Source of the DNA: Parapristionchus giblindavisi
Lineage: Eukaryota; Nematoda; Chromadorea; Rhabditida; Diplogasteridae
DNA: 64,000 nt
NCBI GenBank assembly: GCA_943737045.1
Contig: CALSFV010000036.1
Location: forward strand, 62,001-126,000
Direction of reading: 5' to 3'
The notes below the pieces were generated by a model. That model was not told where the DNA came from and ran no database searches. It saw only the letters and a list, made by a program, of their open reading frames with translations. The position numbers were made by a program, and so were the translations under genes. Shown here in pieces: positions 36,744 through 50,160 of the stretch (positions within the stretch are counted from its first letter, which is position 1; each line of letters opens with the position of its first letter).

Positions 36744-37175
36744 TATTTATTTATTTATTTATTCATATCAAGTATAATTCTAGATGTAGTTAGTACCACC
36801 TGTTTTCACCATAATTATAGTAGGCATTTAAAAATTCGTAAAATCACTTTAGTAGTAATACCAATGATATTTATCGTTCCTTGAATGAAAAGGAAGAACG
36901 TCCAAAATACTGCAATAGATCTAGATCACAGCTTTGCGACTATGCAATATGTTCAAATATTGAAATAGATATAGATCATAATAAACAAAAAAAAAGAGCA
37001 AATGTACTCATGAAACTGGTTATTATTAGAGGCCAGATTCACTGTTTCGGCCATTCGGTTTTATGTTTCACCCGCACGAGATATAGCAAGAAAGATTATG
37101 ACATGTGATTTTGTTTTTTTAAAATTTTTGCAAAAACACCATAAATAGTAAGAGCATTAATGTGCGAGTCACGTA
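36744..37175 (+). repeat. copy 2/copy 3 junction: flank fragment plus 300-bp repeat
   Basis: 36744-36945 repeats part of the copy 2 3' flank (35630-35850). At about 36950 it switches to the same 300-bp module as the first junction. Copy 3 exons follow from 37250. Confidence 0.65.
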
Positions 37176-38510
37176 CTAACGTAGTAATTTTATGTAATTT
37201 TGATGTATTATACTATTTTTATCGATCGAATCGATATTATCGATTGCAGTTCGATCTTGGCTAATGGAACGCCGATCGATGCATCGATTACGAAGCTCCT
37301 CTCGAGTACGGTAGCATCGGCGAATCGATTGATGGACGTGATCGACTTGCTGTGCGAGGTATACTGTAGCCCCCGCGATATTGATTTTTTTTAATTTGCA
37401 AAGAATACACAAAGGATGCCACACAGATTAGAGAATTCTTCAAAAAGAGGTTTTTATGTCGACGGTGGTTATTAAAAAAAGCTGATTAAAGCAATAAAGA
37501 ATCAATGAATCGATTTCTCTTTTCAGATAAGCAGTCAGGACGATCTGAAAGAGTATGCGGACCAGGAAGTTTACCGAAGAGGAGATATGAAGTCGTACTT
37601 TGAGCGAGATGAGTATACGGTAGGTGCTCCCTGATTATCCATTTCTCAATATCGATTTTTCGTTATCGATTTTTACGTTTTTAGCAGAGGATCAACGCGA
37701 GCAATTGGTGGAAGAGGAAGACGGAGAGTGCGGAGCAGGTAAGTTGATTGATTTTTCCTATTTTTAGAAGATTATTGATTGATTTTCACGTCTCCAAAAG
37801 GATCAGAGTAATATACTATACTTGTACTGTAATAATATACTTGATTTTATTAAATTAGTGTTATATGCATATAGAAATATGCTTTCTATGAATAAATTGT
37901 TTGATTGATTGAAAAGATCAAAGATCATTTTCAGGAAAATCGTAGAGAGCGTGCTCTTATGAAGAAGTCTGTGGAGGAGTTGTTCGAGTCGGCTGCACTG
38001 TGCTTCGAACAGGGCGAATACTCGTATGTGATTTTTGTCTCTGATGTTTATTTTTCAATACCACGATCTTTATCAAGCTCAAATTGAAATAGATTTAGAT
38101 CATGAACATATAAATTCACTCATGAAATTGAATATTAGTGAATAGAAATCATACTTCACAGGGTCATTTTTGTAGTTTGTATTCCACATTAACCCTCACC
38201 CTGAATCAAAAGTAGTTATTTGTAGCGGCGGGATTCACTGTTTCGGCCATAAGGTTTTAGAGTGTGAACCTGCTATTTTTATTCCAGGCTAAATTCGCGT
38301 GCCGAGTGCCTCTTCTGCGCGGCAGACTCCCGCTGTGACACCTTCACAGCGATCGATAAGACCGATCCCACCAGGTATATGGTATATACCGTATTGTAGG
38401 GTACTGTAACCACCCATTATACCGTATAGTGGTACTCTGATATGTACTCGGTAGTCTACCGGGTATAATACTCTAGTTTATCCTTTTTTTAAGAATTTTT
38501 AGAAATGCTA

Positions 38511-38858
38511 TTAAAGGTGGACCCCCGCGAATATTTTCGTGAACAAACTGTAAAGACAGAAAGGTAGCAAAAGCAATTCTACATACAGTACACCATTTAT
38601 TTAACACTAATTCTGCTTTTTGATTGCTGGAAACATGAATGAATCATGCTTGCAATCGCAGGCAAAGGCGCGCTTTTTGAAAATAGGAAAGTTCAGCAAT
38701 AGGATTCGAACCAACGGCCATGCGCTATCTAGACAGAAGTGTTACCATTGCGCTAAGGGATTGACGAGCGGTGACTCTCTCTTCTTGCATATCACTTTAC
38801 ACTTGCATAAGCGAGATACAAGAGATTTGAATAAGCATTCGCGGGTCTCCACCTTTAA
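38511..38858. mobile_element. TTAA-flanked element containing a tRNA-like stretch
   Basis: Ends AGGTGGA-like and TCCACCT, TTAA on both sides; copy 1 has TTTTTAAAGTAATATT at this place, the empty site. The minus strand at 38690-38770 has a tRNA-like A box (TTAGCGCAATGGTAACA) and a B box (GGTTCGAATCC). A related stretch lies at 48690-48997 in reverse. Confidence 0.65.
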
Positions 38859-39104
38859 AGTAATATTTGCAGCGCTTTGAGTATCCGAAGGCTTCAGCTT
38901 CTCGAGAGCGTACTGTACCGTATCGCAATGAGGTGTGTTGTTGTTTATTTAAATATTTTTATTTAAATATCTTTATTTAAATATTTCTTCAAATTCTCTG
39001 TGATTTTCAAAATTCAAAAATAAAGATTCTTGTTCCTTGCAGGGACGCCCAGTTCAGAAAGGAGAATAGCCCACCGAATGAGAACAATGTTGTCGAAGGT
39101 GCGG

Positions 39105-39293
<189 letters not shown>

Positions 39294-39493
39294 TTTATTT
39301 TTGAAGGTGAGGCGATGGAGAAGGATGAGAATGAGGTTGAAGTGTTGGAAGAGGAGAAGAAGAAGAAGAGTGATGGAGAAGAAGGGACCGGTGAAGAGGC
39401 AGAGTCTGCGATGGTAACAGAGGAGAAGGAAGAGGAGGATGGGGAGGGCGGAGGTGAGTAGTGTATCTTGTTATGTAGAGGGTTGGTCCAAAT

Positions 39494-39685
39494 CATAGGT
39501 GGGCGCGTGAAAACGAATTCTTTTTGCAAACAGCCTTGCCTTCCCTTGCGGGGCCTTGCGCATAGCTTTACCTCGCAAAAATTGGGAAATTTCCAGTCAA
39601 ATCTGCAAAAAAATGGCCATGCGCATAGCCTTGCATTATAATTTTCCCGTTTGCGCTCAGCCTTCCCCCAGCGTGCCCATTTATA
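39494..39685 (+). mobile_element. CATAGGTGGGC element
   Basis: 192 bp, degraded right end (CCCATTTATA), flanked by GTCCAAAT on both sides. Confidence 0.82.
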
Positions 39686-40883
39686 GTCCAAATTTAGCAT
39701 TGTCAAGGGGGGGGGGTAATCAAATGACCGCTCATCTCATATGCGTGGCGATCTTGAAGTGGCACATACAGGCTACTTTGCGTCTGGCCTTAATATCTTC
39801 CACTTCCACTTCAACTGGCACATTATTGATTTTATTGATTTAAAAAACTATATTATTATTATTACAGCCCGAGCCAAGGTTAGCAAGCATCGCTGGATCA
39901 ACGAGGAGATGCGCGAGTGTCAGACGGCGCTTGCGGCACTCACTGATCTACCCAATCAATACTCCAGTGTCAAGCTGGCGCGCATGAGCAAATGAGCAGA
40001 GTGTGAGGGAGTATTGATTTATTGATTTATTGATTGATTTAATTTTATTGATTAGCCCTTGTCTGACTACGGGTCAGTATATTCGCTTATCAGTCGCTAA
40101 TTGGAAACGAATTGCAAATAATATTGGTTTTTGCAGACAAGAACTGCGCAACTGCACGAAGCGAATGGAGCGAGAGGAGAACGCGCCCGAGGTTATTAAT
40201 GCTAATTTTTTTTCTAGATATAATTCACCTGATGCGGTATTAAAAAATCGCGAAAAGAAGAGTAGAAAAAACTAAAAAAACTCTCTTCTTTTCACACACT
40301 ATCTCGTTTTTTTAAATATGTTTTTCTGCCTTTTTGAACCCAATATTAGATGATCTTGTGTGATTTGCAGTCGAAACTGCAGCTGCGCATGCTCACTCTG
40401 GACACCCGCCAGAACGAGTACAGCAAGGCCGTGTCGAATCTCAAATATGCCTATTCGTTGAGGTACCATCAACTATATTAATTTAATACCGTAATTTAAT
40501 ATTAATTTGTTTCTTCTGAAAACTGCCACCCCGCCAAAACCGTAATCGCTTGTATGCGACGGAAATCTATCTCCCCTCTATCCCTTTGCCAATAATATGT
40601 TTGTGAATATATGTAATATTTGATGGAATAAAGAAAAATATTATGGTATATTGTTGACGATGTTCCGAGTGTTATGTTTTATGCTTCATTTCTTGACAGA
40701 TCTTCGATCGATCAGCCCCAGAGGCAGGGGAGCGGAGGAGGAACGGGAGGAGACGTGGTGAAGCGAGAGTGTCCCATCTGCTATGAGGAAATTGCCAAGG
40801 AGTGGTCAGTGATTATAATAATAATAATAATAATAATAATAATCTTTATCACATTCGCACGTTGGTGCGCGGTGATTCATGGT

Positions 40884-41894
40884 CATAGGTCGAATAGCTA
40901 GGGTATCGGTTTTCAAAATCCGGTCAGGTTTTTCGATTTTTGGCAAATTTGGCTCAAAATCCGGTCAGGTTTTTCGATTTTTGGCAAATTTGGCTCAAAA
41001 TCCGGTCAGGTTTTTCGATTTTTGCGAATTTGGCTCACAATCCGGTTCGATATTTTCTCTTGTTCAAGAAACGATGAATTATCATTAGCACGCGGCCAGT
41101 GACGCACTCGCACATTTCTTGTTATTTATTTATTTTTTTCTAAAAAAATTTAAAAAATAAAAATCGCATGTCATAATCTTTCTTGCTATATCTCGTGCGG
41201 GTGAAACATAGAACCGAATGGCCGAAACGGTGAATCTCGCCTCTAATAATAACCGCTTTTGATTCACTGCTATCCAGTTTCATGAGTACATTTGCTCTTT
41301 TTTTTGTTTTTTATGATCTATATCTATTTCAATACTTGAACATATTGCATCAGTCTTTGAAACAGAAAAAAATTAAATAATTGAACTAAATGAGAAGAAA
41401 AGACAACGAAAACTTTCCTGGTGGCATTCATTTTATCTATTTTCCTGATGTGTTCGGAACTTTTACAAAGCCCTAGAAACCTAGGTCGCATAGCTAGGTT
41501 ATCTGTTTTCAAAATCCGGTCAGGTTTTTCGATTTTTGTGAAATTTTGGCTCAAAATGCGGTCAGGTTTGGCACTTCGTAATAGAGTTGGCTATTCGGGA
41601 GCGATTGCGGGCCTGCAATGGCACTACAATGGCATGACATCGCAACGACTACTTTATTCCTACCCTTCTCATTTTTGTCATCGGTCGTTATTCTCTATTC
41701 TCTTCACTTTCCTTCGTTCTCTCGTTTGCTTCCCCAAGTTAAGAGAACAGAGAAAAACGACCGATCACAAAAATAGGCCTGGTAGGAATAAAGAAATCGT
41801 TGCGGGCCCGCAATCGCTCCCGAATAGCCAACTCTACTTTGTAACATACTTGTTATGTATTACGTCACAAGTCGTAATATTAGTTCGACCTATG
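40884..41894. mobile_element. compound CATAGG element in copy 3
   Basis: Same position and ends as 29366-31273 but with one round of the inverted intron repeat and no 320-bp palindrome. Confidence 0.6.
41582..41836. mobile_element. 255-bp hairpin element, hAT-like, copy 3 counterpart
   Basis: Near-identical to 30961-31215 and at the same place in the paralogous intron, so the insertion predates the copy 2/copy 3 duplication. Confidence 0.7.
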
Positions 41895-43038
41895 GTCATG
41901 GTCAGTGATTACGATTACAATAAATTAGTAATTATAATAATAATAATAATAATGATAATAATAATAATAATGGGAAGAAGAATATTGATTTGTTCCTGAC
42001 GATCGTTTGATTGTAGCGAGCAGGTGAAAACTGGGTTCGGAAAAAAACAAGATTCGGCAATATGATTAGAATCTTCTATCATGCGCTTGTCAGTTCGCCA
42101 TTTTAACCACTGTGATATGAATCTGGCATTCTGGCATGGCAGTCCATTAAAGTTATCTTTTGTAGATTATCGATTAGTGAATATCGATTACACATTAAAG
42201 AGAAGTATCTTTATTTGATTGCTTGTGCACACTCTTGGATATTTTGGGCCGTAATTTCCTTTACAAATTGCTGAACATGTAACTAAATTTTAAAATATCT
42301 TTTGCAGGTTCGTCTTTCCGTGCGCACACGTCATGTGTCCATCGTGCTACATTCGACAGGAGAAAGCGTTCAGGTAGTGTTCTTGGAATGCTACTTGGAG
42401 GAACTGTGTGGGTTACTGTAATTGGAGAAATTTGTATAGGGGGTCACTGTAATCGGGAAAATATATGTGGGGGTTACTGTAATCGGAGGAATGCACTGTA
42501 TCACTTAATTAATTTTATAAAATAAAAAAAAACTAAATAATTTCAGATCGGAAGAGCGGCTCAAGTGTGCCACGTGTCGTGAGAAGTTCAGCAAGGTACG
42601 CACGAATATTTTTATTTATTTATTTCAACATGTGTGGTGTCCCGACCAAATTTGCAATTTTACAACAGACTTCCTAGCTATAAAACCATGTACAATAAGT
42701 GCCTCGCATATTCCCCGAAGATGACGGGGGCCCTCTCATGAGAGCGCTCATGTCAGAATCTGGCAGTCAGGCTCATGGTCATAGTTTTGTTTGGGAAAAG
42801 ACGCAATCGCGGACCTAATCTTTTAATCGCTAATTCCTAATCTTCATTTCAGGTGCAAGTACTGTTCGTGAACGTGAACCAGAAGAAGGCGGAGGACATG
42901 GGCCGCATCAACTCGATGCAGCTAACAGTCAAGGTACGGTAGGGGGTACTGTTGATGGTAGAAGTACGGTAGCGGAGATAAGTGATGTAGCCTGCTAATG
43001 TGGTACAGTAGGGCATTCAGTGCATTTTTGGAGTACGG

Positions 43039-44624
43039 TAGGGTTGCAGGAACGAGGGCGAATAATTCGTGCCCCTTGTCAGTCGCTTCCCTTCTCTCTC
43101 GGCAATTCGTTTGAGACGCGCCCTCTCTCCCCTTCCCTTCGAAGAATTCGACACACCTGCCAGACGGAACGAATAGTTCGGGACAGACCGAATTATTCGG
43201 TCTCTCTCACTCTCTCGTATCCTTTCTCGACCCTCCTCCTCTCCTTCCGCCTCGTCCCCCAATGAGACACGTTTCAAGAGATGGCTAATTCCCCTCGCAT
43301 CTGAGAGCTTAGCAGTCAACAGCAAAGTTGTAGCTCACATCATCCCCCCTCTGATTCAATTTTGAAAAAGTCGATACGATAACCACGAACAAAATGACAT
43401 CCGTTCTACGAATTCAGGGAGAAATTTGAATTATTCACGGTAGCCATGAATCTTATTCCATTACTCGGTCTTACTCCACATTGCTTTATCATTCTTTACA
43501 GAAGTAATTACGCAAAAACAAAAACAAGTAAATGGGAAGAGAAAGTCACGAAAAAAAATGCATATCTACTCTAGTCTAATCTGAACAATAACATTTCAAA
43601 ATATTGAAATGAACAATATTTCAAAATGTATCAGATGGTAACTCACTATCAGCGGCCATTTTATGACAAATGTTGTGCTGATCACGAGTATGTCAGTCCG
43701 ATATTTTAAAATGTAACAGATGAGAACTCAGCGGGCATTTTATACCAGATTTTGAGCTGATCACGAGTAGGTCAGTCAGATATTTACGTGATGAAAATCC
43801 TCTCCGAATCTGTCCATGTTTTTCATTCGATAGCTGATGTTGGCGAAGTTCCAGGCAAAAAAAATCAAGTCAAAATATAAAGTTTGAGCTACGTTATGAT
43901 AGGTTATGTTAGGTTAGTTATGAGTTATGATTTTGTTTTTGTGTAATTACTTCTGTAAAGAATGATAAAGCAATGTGGAGTAAGACGGAGTAATAGAGTA
44001 AGATTCATGGCTACAGTGAATAATTCAAATTTCTCCCTGAATTCGTAGAACGGATGTAATTTTGTTCGTGGTTATCGTATCGACTTTTTCAAAATTGAAT
44101 CAGAGGGGGGATGATGTGAGCTACAACTTTGCTGTTGACTGCTAAGCATAGGTCGAATAGCTAGGTAATCGGTTTTCAAAATCCGGTCAGGTTTTCCGAT
44201 TTTTTGCAAATTTGGCTCAAAATCCGGTCAGGTTTTTCAATTTTTGTGAAATTTTGCCTCAAAATCCGGTCAGGTTTTTCAATTTTCTGTGAAATTTTGG
44301 CTCAAAATCCGGTCAGGCTTGGTACATTGTAGCATACCTTTCGACCTATGCTGCTAAGCTCTCAGATGCGAGGGGAATTAGCCATCTCTTGAAACGTGTC
44401 TCATTGGGGGACGAGGCGGAAGGAGAGGAGGAGGGTCGAGAAAGGATACGAGAGAGTGAGAGAGACCGAATTATTCGAATAATAATTCGAATAATTCGGT
44501 CTGTCCCGAACTATTCGTTCCGTCTGGCAGGTGTGTCGAATTCTTTGAAGGGAAAGGGGAGAGAGGGTGAGAGATGGGAAAGGGGTGCGAATAATTCGAA
44601 TTCGAATTCGAACCGGCAACCCTA
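43039..44624. mobile_element. hAT-like palindromic element
   Basis: Ends TAGGGTTGC(A/C)GG and its inverse, flanked by the 8-bp repeat GAGTACGG (43031-43038 and 44625-44632). Copy 2 has a single GAGTACGG at the same intron position. TAGGG-type TIRs and 8-bp duplications fit hAT. The right arm is interrupted by a CATAGG element at 44147-44350. Confidence 0.85.
44147..44350 (+). mobile_element. CATAGGTCGAA element nested in the hAT-like palindrome
   Basis: Flanked by CTGCTAAG on both sides; the opposite arm of the palindrome (about 43308-43320) preserves the uninterrupted target. Confidence 0.88.
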
Positions 44625-45441
44625 GAGTACGGTAGTAGAGTGCTGTAAACTATAAACGAAGAAGGTTACGGTAAAAAGGTAACCACGTTATTCAAGGCAC
44701 ACGAAGTCCTACGGGTGATCTATGTTCACTGATCACTGTTAGGCCAGTGATAATTACGGTAGGGTTACGGTAGTGGTAGTAGATATTATCGATTTCAGTA
44801 CGACACAATCGTTCGTCGTCTGCACACCATTCTGCACGCGAATCCCTTCGAGAAGGTGATGATTCTTTGTTAACCAAAATGTTTTTTTAACAATATTGAT
44901 TGATTGTATAAAAATTCTTTGATCAAGTAATATTCGTTTTTTTTTCATTTGGAGTTTAAAAAATAATGTAAACCTAAATATAATAAATAAATAATATAAT
45001 AATTAATTAATTAATCTCTTCAGGTGCTCGTGTTCACCTCCCAGCCGGAGGGTCTCACGGCGCTCTCGCACGTGCTCGAACGCGCCCATCTCCCCGCGCT
45101 CATCCTCGACTACGCCAGACAGCACGCGTCCCTCTGCGCCTTCCGCAACGATCCAGCCAAGCGGGTACGGTAGTTTTTATTGAGATTACGGTAGTCCGCA
45201 ACGATCCGACTAAGCGGGTACGGTAGTTTTTATTGAGATTACGGTAGTCCGCAACGATCCGACTAAGCGGGTACGGTAGTTTTTGTTGAGATTACGGTAG
45301 TCTGCAACGATCCGACCAAGCGGGTACGGTAGTTTTGGTTGTTGTTGTTGTTGTTGAGATTACGGTAGTCTTCTTACAATAGTCTCACCAGGTAAGGGCA
45401 CTGATAATGAATGTAGAGAGATCATTTTGGTCGGCTTACGG

Positions 45442-45645
45442 CATAGGTCGAAAAGTATGTTACAAAGTACCAAGCCTGACCGCATTTTGAGCCAAAAATT
45501 TCCCAAAAATCGATAAACCTGACCGTATTTTGAGCCAAAATTTCACAAAAATCAAAAAACCTCACCGCATTTTCAGCCAAATTTGCCTAAAATTGAAAAC
45601 CCTGACCGCATTTTAAAATCCGATAATCTAGCTATTGGACCTATG
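45442..45645 (-). mobile_element. CATAGGTCGAA element, copy 3
   Basis: Counterpart of 33764-33924 with one extra internal repeat unit; same GCTTACGG flanks. Confidence 0.82.
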
Positions 45646-46343
45646 GCTTACGGTAGTATTTGTATTATTAAAATACATACCGTATTCTTATTTTTGGCCC
45701 TTGAACTTTGCAGATTCTGCTCATGCGCTATCACTCTGGCGGCAAAGGGCTCAATCTGACCGTGGCAAATCACATCATTTTCGCCGATCCGATCTCGGAC
45801 ACGTCAATGGAGCTGCAGGTACGGTAGGGTACTGTTGGGGTGATGCTAGGAGTACTGTAGGTTGGTGGATTATGGTAGCTTAGTGTAATGAAGCGGGGAC
45901 GAGATGGAGTACTCCCACAGATAAGTACGAGGTACACTTGATGTATTGGAAATGGCGGTATATCGATTTTCTCTCTCCAGGTAATCGGACGTTGCGATCG
46001 CATCGGACAGACGAGAGATGTGCACGTGTACCATATCGTGGCCAAGGATACGGTAAGTATTTTATTGGTTTGCGGTAGGGTTACGGTAGTGGTTGTCCGA
46101 ATTAACCGTGGATTTTGAAGTACAACTTTGATTTGAGGTTTCCTTTTCATTCAATAAGCGTATGAATCAAGTAGTCGTCATATATTCAATAATCACCGTT
46201 TGTAGATCGATGAGCGCATTTATCGATTGGGCCACAACGCCGATGGGAGCACGAAGAAGAAAGTGGGCGGAGTCGTCAGCACGGATACTACAGAAGAGTC
46301 TGAGTGGACCGTTTCCACACTCATCGAGATCTTCTCTGGATAG

Positions 46344-48018
46344 GACCACTGACGGACTGATCTTTGGTCTTTGATCCTTGAATTTTCTGTAAATAATTGT
46401 TTAATATGTGCAAATTTACTTGATTGTTGTCCTTTCCAGCTTTAAAATGGCATTATGAGTGTACCCTTTGTTACTAGATCTCTTTAATCTTTGATCTTTG
46501 ATCTTTGATCTTTAATTTATTGATCTTGTTTTCCCTGTTTTTCTTTCTAGCGTAATAAATAAATTTAATAAATTTTGTTTTCACATAAATAAATGTGTGT
46601 TAAATATTATTGTTGTGTGCTAAGAAAAAAAATCGGATGAGGGATTCAGGATGAATTTGATTAATTTATTGTAACGATAACGATAATGAGAGAATGAGTT
46701 CTAAATGTTCTGAGGGCGTATCCATGAACATTGGCGAACGTGACGTCACAAGCGTATTGGGAGGTGCTCTGGCAAACGTCTCCGCCTACGGTTATGACGT
46801 CAAGTTTGCCGTCAAACTTTTTGCCAACACTCATGGATACTCATCATACTAATCAATATACTGATGTTGATGCGATGGAATTGCGAAGGGTCTGCGGGAG
46901 GACATGATGGTTGGGTTGGAAGGGACTATTCCAGGACACAATTCGATTCATTTATGCTGAATGAGCGTTGTACATCTTTGGGCGGAACTCGGAAGGAAAA
47001 TGTTTCGGCCAGGGGTTGTAGACATCGCGGAACCCTACTTACGGTACGAGTATGGTTTGAATTTCCAAATCGTAGTTATGATTTAATAGTTGCACTTGAG
47101 AAGTGAGTTAAGAGTTGAATGAGTTGAATTTTCATAATCAAAGAGCGAAAGGGCACTCCTAAAAGGCACCACCCGAGCTATTTTTAAACACTCCGCTCTG
47201 CCAATTCTCTCTCGCCTTCTTTTTCTACGAGAGGGCGATGTCGGGTGTGTCTCTAAGTGTACTGATACGAATCTTTCTACAATATGCACACCCTGATCTC
47301 GTCTTCATCATCTTTTCTATCCTACCATCAATGATACATTTTTGATTATTTATTTATTTATTTATTTATTCATATCAAGTATAATTCAAGATGAATCGTA
47401 CATGGTAGTTAGCACCTGCTTTCACCATAATTATAGTAGGCATTACAAAATTCGTAAGATCACTTTAGTAGTAATAACAATGCTACTTATCGTTTTCGAA
47501 GGAAAACAAAGAACGACGAAAAGACTACAAGAGATCTAGATCACAGCTTTGAGACAACTACAAAAAGTGCGGGGCTTGGCGAGTTTACAATTGATGAATC
47601 AAGAGTATTCAATAAACTAACAACTCGATTAGATAATAAAGATATAAATCTGCTATTGGAACTTCTGAGAAAGAGTATTTTTAAGGGGGTGTCCGCGGTT
47701 TCTGCGGAGTGAAATAACGTTTTTTTCTCCTTTTACCTTTATCCCACACGGCTATTTCATCAGTCCCCTATATTCTTTTAATAGGTACATGCATGGGACA
47801 GGACAAACAAATGAAAGAAATATGAGAACATGGCATTCCGGGCAATAAAAGATGCACTATTTTCGGGAAAATCAAGTATGAAAACAAATGATGTGTATGA
47901 TGTGTCTGAATAGTAGACGAGTTCACTAGGTTAAAAAAGGTGTATTTATTTATTTTTATATTTATTCCATCAAATATATATTCATAAACACGATGCTGGC
48001 AAATGGAAAGAGGGGAGA
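46344..48018 (+). repeat. 3' flank of copy 3, duplicate of the copy 2 flank
   Basis: See 34623-36297. Homology ends at about 48018, after GGCAAATGGAAAGAGGGGAGAG; no coding region was recognised. Confidence 0.85.
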
Positions 48019-48366
48019 GGGATTTCAAACACCACTTAGAGGTACAGATATAGGTTTGCATGCACAATAATTGATCGTGTAACTTGGAAATGTTTTCAGT
48101 ATCAGTAAAAAGTGTGTTTCATGGTGTTTCAACGTTGCAATAATAATCTTACTTTGCCTATTCGAAAGTTTTGATATTTTAGTTTAATGCGAAATTTTTT
48201 GCAGAAGAGTCAGTTGCCAAACGGGGGGAAATTGCTCCCAATTTGTTATTCTTCCTGCTCTGTCTCTGACGTCTATGAAAAAAAAAGGAAAATCCTTTCT
48301 ACTACAGCACTATTAATACCATAATTCGGATATTAAACACTGAGCGTTTCCAATAAAACGCAGTGT

Positions 48367-48491
48367 ATTTTAAAGGGAGCGTAACCTCACTCAATGGTCT
48401 CTTCGACGCGCAATGCTCTCTCGTTGTTAGAGAACAGAGAGATAGTGTGCGCAATGAAGAGACCATTGAGTGAGGATATGCTCCCTTTAAA
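48367..48491. repeat. TTTAAAGGGAGCG hairpin element
   Basis: About 125 bp; arms contain CTCACTCAATGGTCTCTTC. Flanks CGCAGTGTAT and CGCCGTGTAT look like a target duplication. Relatives: 51031-51152, 58957-59282 (with TA tract), and degraded 14219-14330 and 27690-27812. Confidence 0.72.
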
Positions 48492-48689
48492 CGCCGTGTA
48501 TTTCCGGGTGCCACGACACAATTTTTTGTCTGTTTGGATGCGTGAGACAGATGGGTCTCTCTGCCTGTTTCAGTATTATGGACCGAGACGAATAAAGCCT
48601 AGGCGAGCGATAAATATACAGCCATGGGCATACTACACACTTAATATATTTCTAGCATTATACCATTTCCAGCTCTCGGTATCCCCCCG

Positions 48690-48997
48690 AAAAAAAGCTG
48701 GGCAAATCATTTTCCACGTTGGTGCAAGGATAGTAAAAATTTTTTCTAAATTTATAGAAATTTTCTCATTGCCAGCAATCTTCTTTATCGGATATACACC
48801 AAACCTATTGCAGAACTTTCCAATTTTCAATATTTCGCGCCTTTGCCTGCACCATCAATCGTGATTCATCCATGATTCTAGCGATCAATAAACTGAATTA
48901 GCACAAAATAATTTGCGTGCGGTACGCAGAATAACTTTTGCTATCTTTCTGTCTTCACAGTATGTTCACAAAAATATTCGTCGGACTCCACCTTTAA
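48690..48997. mobile_element. relative of the AGGTGGA/TTAA element
   Basis: Reverse of 38511-38858: ends TCCACCTTTAA and shares GTGAACA...CTGTGAAGACAGAAAG and CAAAGGCGCG words. The left end is not defined. Confidence 0.5.
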
Positions 48998-49829
48998 TCT
49001 TCCTATATTTTTGATCCATATAAACTGTTTGAAAGAAGTAATTAGTAAAATTAATTTTTGCTATATTCAACATACCCAATAGTTTCTCGTTCAATTACTG
49101 TTTTAATGTGAAAGCAATTTGAATCACTCCGCTCTGGCCACACTCTCTCGCTTTCTTTGTCTACGAGAGAGTATTGACAATGAGAATAGTAAAATTAGTT
49201 CCTTTAAATATACGATATAAAAAATACCATCTACTTTAGTGTATGTGGAATATTAAGCAACTATTAATGTTGTTGAGGAATTTGTGTTTGGCCTGAAACT
49301 TATGTTGATTATCACATCTTTTGTCATATCGTTCACTTCTTCCCCTCTTGTCGACCACAACTTAATTATCATTATTATACTTGTATTCAATGTTCAATAC
49401 CCTCCGTTCCATTACATCCTCGATGATCATTTATTTTATCCCTAGAAAGTGTACTTCATCCATTCGCTTAATATTTATTGTCTTAAATACACGTTTACCT
49501 TGTGATGAATAAATAAATATAAATATCGTCGGTGAGTCATATTGGCAAAATATTATACTAAATATGGACGCTTTCAAGGGAAAGACAAAAACAAGAAACC
49601 ATATTTAAGGGTATTATAGTATCATCTTATATTATTATAGTATTATAGTATAGACCAACACCAAAAACATACTTAATTTACGGTAATTTTCGCGCGATCA
49701 GTAATCACTCACAACACGGAGGAAAAATGCCGCGAAAATTGTTTGACCATATTAGTGTAATAATCCTCACTCCTACTGGAACTCCGGAGATATGATAGCT
49801 ATCGTCAAATTACCCCTGTCACCTTCCCC

Positions 49830-50160
49830 AAGTCTTTACATTATTATAATTATTTTTCTCATCGTTTCTGTATTTGCTGTCGCACCTGTCACGGGTGTAT
49901 CAAATAAATAAATAAATAAATAAATAATAATAGCAGACATTTGGGCCATTTCTGCTAGCGTTGCCTCCAATTCAATTGAAATCCAAATTCACCACATTTC
50001 CTGTATTCTTGTGTCCTCTATGATAAACATAGTCTTTGTTCGCTGAACTTTTCCAAGGGGGGGGGGGGCGTAGTCCGAGATCCAGACAAACTCAGCCCAC
50101 AACCACTTATTTATTTATTCATTTGATACACTCGTGGTGCGACGGCAAATACAGAAGCGA
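49830..50160. repeat. two SINE-like tails in opposite orientation
   Basis: 49830-49928 (+) and 50105-50205 (-) share CTGTATTTGC(T/C)GTCGCACC, GTGTATCAAAT and (AAAT)n. A third copy is at 17957-18010 in an SHPRH intron. Confidence 0.6.

Noticed and set aside
38690..38770. Functional tRNA gene on the minus strand
   Set aside because: The boxes are good, but the acceptor and T stems do not pair; treated as a tRNA-derived repeat.
43017..44625. Open frames of 72-102 codons rich in Arg and Glu
   Set aside because: They lie in both arms of the hAT-like palindrome and are mirrored.
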